This document shows positions 61,091 through 64,000 of a stretch of DNA of 64,000 bases, piece by piece. Each line of letters starts with the position of its first letter. Positions within the stretch are counted from its first letter, which is position 1. The stretch comes from Pseudomonas synxantha BG33R (GTDB taxonomy: Bacteria; Pseudomonadota; Gammaproteobacteria; Pseudomonadales; Pseudomonadaceae): NCBI RefSeq assembly GCF_000263715.2, contig NZ_CM001514.1:5704498-5768497 (forward strand), in the 5' to 3' direction. A model generated the notes under the pieces. That model saw only the letters and a program-made list of their open reading frames with translations. It had not been told where the DNA came from and made no database searches. The translations under genes were made by a program, and so were the position numbers.

Positions 61091-64000
61091 TCAGATGTTC
61101 TGGCGATCACCTTTCGGGTCAAAGAACACCGAGGACACAATCTCCGCCTCGATCACGCTGCCATCGGCCTGCGGTGAGAACACCCGCTCACCGATGCGCT
61201 TCAAGCCACCCTTCACCACACCCATGGCAAACGAATAACCCAGGGAGTTGTGCGCATAGCTTGAAGTGACGTGACCGACCATCTTCATCGGAATCGTCTG
61301 CTTTGGATCGAACACCAACTGCGCGCCTTCCGGCAGCCATACATTTGGATCAATCGGCTTCAAGCCCACCAGTTGCTTACGCTCTTCACGCACGCAGTCT
61401 TCACGGTTCATACCGCGCCAGCCGATCCACGAGAACGGTTTGGTACGGCCTACGCACCAGCCCATGTTCAGGTCGTCCGGGGTCATCGAGCCGTCGGTGT
61501 CTTGCCCGACGATAATGAAGCCCTTCTCGGCGCGCAGGACGTGCATGGTCTCGGTGCCGTACGGGGTCAGGTTGTACTTCTTCCCGGCCTCGACGATCTT
61601 TTCCAGCACGCCCATGGCGTAGTCGGCCTGCACGTTGACTTCGTACGACAGCTCACCGGTAAACGAGATACGGAACACCCGCGCCGGTACGCCGCCGACC
61701 AAACCTTCCTTCCAGGTCATGAACGGGAAGCCATCCTTGTCCAGGTCGATGTCGGTGACTTCCGCCAGCAGCTTGCGGCTGTTGGGGCCGGACAGGGTCA
61801 TGGTCGCCCAATGGTCTGTGACCGAGGTGAAGTACACCTTGAGGTCCGGCCATTCGGTCTGTTGGTAGATTTCCAGCCACTGTAGAACGCGGGCGGCGCC
61901 GCCCGTGGTGGTGGTCATCAGGAAGTGGTTGTCGGCCAGACAGGCAGTGACGCCGTCGTCGAACACCATGCCGTCTTCCTTGCACATCAGACCGTAGCGC
62001 GCCTTGCCCACATCGAGCTTGGTCCAGGCGTTGCTGTAGATGCGGTTGAGGAACTCACGCGCATCCGGGCCCTGGATATCGATCTTGCCGAGGGTGGAGG
62101 CATCCAGCAGGCCGACGCTGTCACGCACCGCCAGGCATTCGCGCTTCACCGCAGCGTGCAGATCTTCACCGTTACGCGGGAAATACCATGGGCGTTTCCA
62201 CTGGCCGACATCCTCAAACTCGGCGCCGTTCTTCACGTGCCAGGCTTGCAGCGCGGTGTAGCGCACCGGTTCGAAAATGTGCCCACAGTGACGGCCCGCC
62301 ACCGCGCCGAAGGTCACTGGCGTGTAGTTGGGACGGAACATGGTGGTACCCATCTGCGGGATGGTCACGTTCAGCGAACGGGCGGCGATGGCCAGGCCGT
62401 TGACGTTACCCAGCTTGCCCTGGTCAGTACCGAAGCCCAGCGCGGTGTAGCGTTTGACGTGCTCGACCGATTCGAAACCTTCACGTGTGGCCAGTTCGAT
62501 GGCGGCTGCAGTGACGTCATTTTGCAGGTCGACAAATTGCTTCGGCGCCCGGGCAGTAGCTTTTTCGTGAGGCACCTGGAACAGCGCCAGCGTCGGCTCT
62601 TCCAGACGGCTCAAGGCTTTAGGCAGCACACCTTCCACCGGCGCAAAACCAGCTTCACTGGCCGCACGCACGCCGCCTTCAAAACCATCGGCGAGGGAAT
62701 CGCCAAGGCCGTAGACACCGTTGATACCGCCGACGCACACGCGTTTCTGCGGCGCTTCGCCCGGCACAAAACCGAGGATATCTTCACGCCAGGTCGGCTT
62801 GCCGCCCAGGTGCGAGGCCAAGTGGACCACCGGGCTGTAGCCACCGGAACTGGCGACCAGGTCGCAGTCCAGCCACTCGCCGGGGCTGGTGACTTTGTGC
62901 GCTTTCACATCGATCGCGGCCACGCGGGCAGCGGTCACATGCTTGCTGCCACGCGCTTCGATCACAGCGCTGCCGGTGAGAATGCGAATGCCTTTGGCGC
63001 GGGCTTCTTCCACCAGCGCGCCACGTGGGTTGTGACGGGCATCAGCCACCGCCACCACCGAAAGGCCCGCATCAAACCAGTCCAACGCGACGCGATAGGC
63101 ATGATCGTTGTTGGTCGACAGCAGCAGTTTTTTGCCCGGCGCCACACCGTAGCGGCGCACATAGGTGGAGACCGCACCCGCGAGCATATTGCCCGGCACA
63201 TCGTTGTTGCCGTACACCAGCGGACGCTCGCACGCACCGGTGGCCAGCACCACGCGCTTGGCGCGCACACGGTGGATACGCTGACGCACCACGCCAATCG
63301 GCGCACGGTCACCGAGGTGATCGGTGAGGCGCTCGTGAATGGTCAGGAAGTTATGGTCGTGGTAGCCGTTGACGGTGGCGCGGGGCAGCAGTACTACGTC
63401 CGGCAGGGCTTTCAATTCGGCAATGACGCTGGCAACCCACTCAGTGGCCGGCTTGCCGTCGAGGCTTTCACGGGAATCGAGCAGCGAGCCGCCGAACTCT
63501 TCCTGCTCGTCGGCGATGATCACCCGCGCACCGCTGCGCGCAGCGGCCAATGCAGCCGCGAGGCCGGCAGGGCCTGCGCCCACGACCAGCACGTCGCAAT
63601 GACGGTTGAAGTTGTCGTAGGTGTCCGGGTCGTTCTCGGTCGGCGAGCGGCCTAAGCCTGCGGCCTTGCGGATGTACTTCTCGTAGGTCATCCAGAACGA
63701 CTGCGGGTACATGAACGTTTTGTAGTAGAAACCCGGCGGCATCAGCTTGCCGCCAACCTTACCGAGAATGCCCATCACGTCGTTGTTAACGTTCGGCCAG
63801 CCGTTGGTGCTGGTGGCAACCAGGCCCTGGTACAACGCCTGCTGGGTGGCGCGCACGTTAGGAATTTGCGTGGCTTCGGTAGCACCGATCTGCAGCACGG
63901 CGTTCGGCTCTTCGGCGCCGGCGGCAAAGATACCTCGAGGGCGCGAGTACTTGAAACTGCGGCCGATGATGTCGACGCCGTTGGCCAGCAAGGCGGCAGC
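61091..64000 (-). CDS. soxA: Sarcosine oxidase alpha subunit (5' end outside the window)
   Basis: At least 969 residues; about 1005 are usual, so roughly 35 N-terminal residues are missing beyond the right edge. The visible start AALLANGVDIIGRSFKYSRPRG is the NADH-oxidase-like/2Fe-2S-type N-terminal domain of SoxA. The second FAD/NAD-binding core has VVGAGPAGLAAALAAARSGARV (near visible residue 140). The C-terminal 380 residues are the GcvT-like folate-binding domain (NRIYSNAWTKLDVGKARYGLMCKEDGMVFDDG and YGTETMHVLRAEKGFIIVGQ). It oxidises sarcosine to glycine and transfers the methyl as 5,10-methylene-THF. Confidence 0.96.
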   Translation of the reverse strand, partial: AAALLANGVDIIGRSFKYSRPRGIFAAGAEEPNAVLQIGATEATQIPNVRATQQALYQGLVATSTNGWPNVNNDVMGILGKVGGKLMPPGFYYKTFMYPQSFWMTYEKYIRKAAGLGRSPTENDPDTYDNFNRHCDVLVVGAGPAGLAAALAAARSGARVIIADEQEEFGGSLLDSRESLDGKPATEWVASVIAELKALPDVVLLPRATVNGYHDHNFLTIHERLTDHLGDRAPIGVVRQRIHRVRAKRVVLATGACERPLVYGNNDVPGNMLAGAVSTYVRRYGVAPGKKLLLSTNNDHAYRVALDWFDAGLSVVAVADARHNPRGALVEEARAKGIRILTGSAVIEARGSKHVTAARVAAIDVKAHKVTSPGEWLDCDLVASSGGYSPVVHLASHLGGKPTWREDILGFVPGEAPQKRVCVGGINGVYGLGDSLADGFEGGVRAASEAGFAPVEGVLPKALSRLEEPTLALFQVPHEKATARAPKQFVDLQNDVTAAAIELATREGFESVEHVKRYTALGFGTDQGKLGNVNGLAIAARSLNVTIPQMGTTMFRPNYTPVTFGAVAGRHCGHIFEPVRYTALQAWHVKNGAEFEDVGQWKRPWYFPRNGEDLHAAVKRECLAVRDSVGLLDASTLGKIDIQGPDAREFLNRIYSNAWTKLDVGKARYGLMCKEDGMVFDDGVTACLADNHFLMTTTTGGAARVLQWLEIYQQTEWPDLKVYFTSVTDHWATMTLSGPNSRKLLAEVTDIDLDKDGFPFMTWKEGLVGGVPARVFRISFTGELSYEVNVQADYAMGVLEKIVEAGKKYNLTPYGTETMHVLRAEKGFIIVGQDTDGSMTPDDLNMGWCVGRTKPFSWIGWRGMNREDCVREERKQLVGLKPIDPNVWLPEGAQLVFDPKQTIPMKMVGHVTSSYAHNSLGYSFAMGVVKGGLKRIGERVFSPQADGSVIEAEIVSSVFFDPKGDRQNI

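Overview
This window is chromosomal DNA from a fluorescent Pseudomonas, most likely of the P. fluorescens group. The gene order dnaG-rpoD, lysine monooxygenase module, pqqFABCDE, acyl-CoA dehydrogenase pair, bioBFHCD, glcB, creBCD and soxAG-purU-fdhA is the one known from P. putida and P. fluorescens. Intergenic spaces carry many inverted REP pairs (REPINs) of the GTGGGAGGGGGCTTGC type, a hallmark of that group. Both ends are cut: dnaG lacks its 5' part and soxA, on the minus strand, lacks its N-terminus.

Layout. 1-7.3 kb: dnaG (partial), rpoD, a large periplasmic-sensor PAS/GGDEF/EAL protein and a CAU-anticodon tRNA. 7.4-10.5 kb: Lrp-type regulator, davB and davA, which turn L-lysine into 5-aminovalerate. 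10.5-16.3 kb: pqqF-A-B-C-D-E for the cofactor PQQ. 16.3-24.5 kb: a YqaE/Pmp3 peptide, a class III aminotransferase divergent from a LysR regulator, and two related acyl-CoA dehydrogenases flanking a GGDEF protein. 24.8-31.3 kb: bioBFHCD with a probable BirA operator, divergent comF, then modE. 31.3-42.5 kb: PhoX-family phosphatase, srkA, rarD, a GcvR-like ACT protein, glcB, an unknown gene, an orphan response regulator, and a cNMP/CBS/DUF294 protein translationally coupled to a DnaQ-type exonuclease. 42.6-48.1 kb: a Fur-box-preceded iron module (FecI-type sigma, FecR, TonB receptor, PepSY protein, 60-residue membrane peptide). 48.2-54.2 kb: GST, creD-creC-creB, a retropepsin-like protein and an acyltransferase. 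57.4-64 kb: an RskA-like protein, then the C1/sarcosine operon soxA-soxG-purU-fdhA.

The most unusual part is 54.17-56.64 kb. Two cysteine-free genes of unknown function, one built around seven 21-residue tandem repeats, each have a sequence about 70 bp upstream that fits the HrpL-dependent hrp box of type III secretion genes (GGAACC-N15-CCACATA before one, GGAACG-N16-CCACATA before the other). A third, damaged hrp box (GGAACT-N15-CCACTAT) sits directly behind the acyltransferase gene with no gene to drive. Between the two genes lies a scrambled partial copy of creB, the retropepsin-like gene and the acyltransferase gene, joined at short microhomologies. I read this as a small type III effector or harpin locus assembled by duplication or allele import next to creBCD. 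The functional claim is inference; the promoters, repeats and copied fragments are visible.

Translationally coupled sets (overlaps of 4-8 bp) occur in bioF-H-C-D, sigma-fecR, DUF294-exonuclease and PepSY-small peptide. Iron, biotin, PQQ and C1 metabolism dominate the metabolic content.
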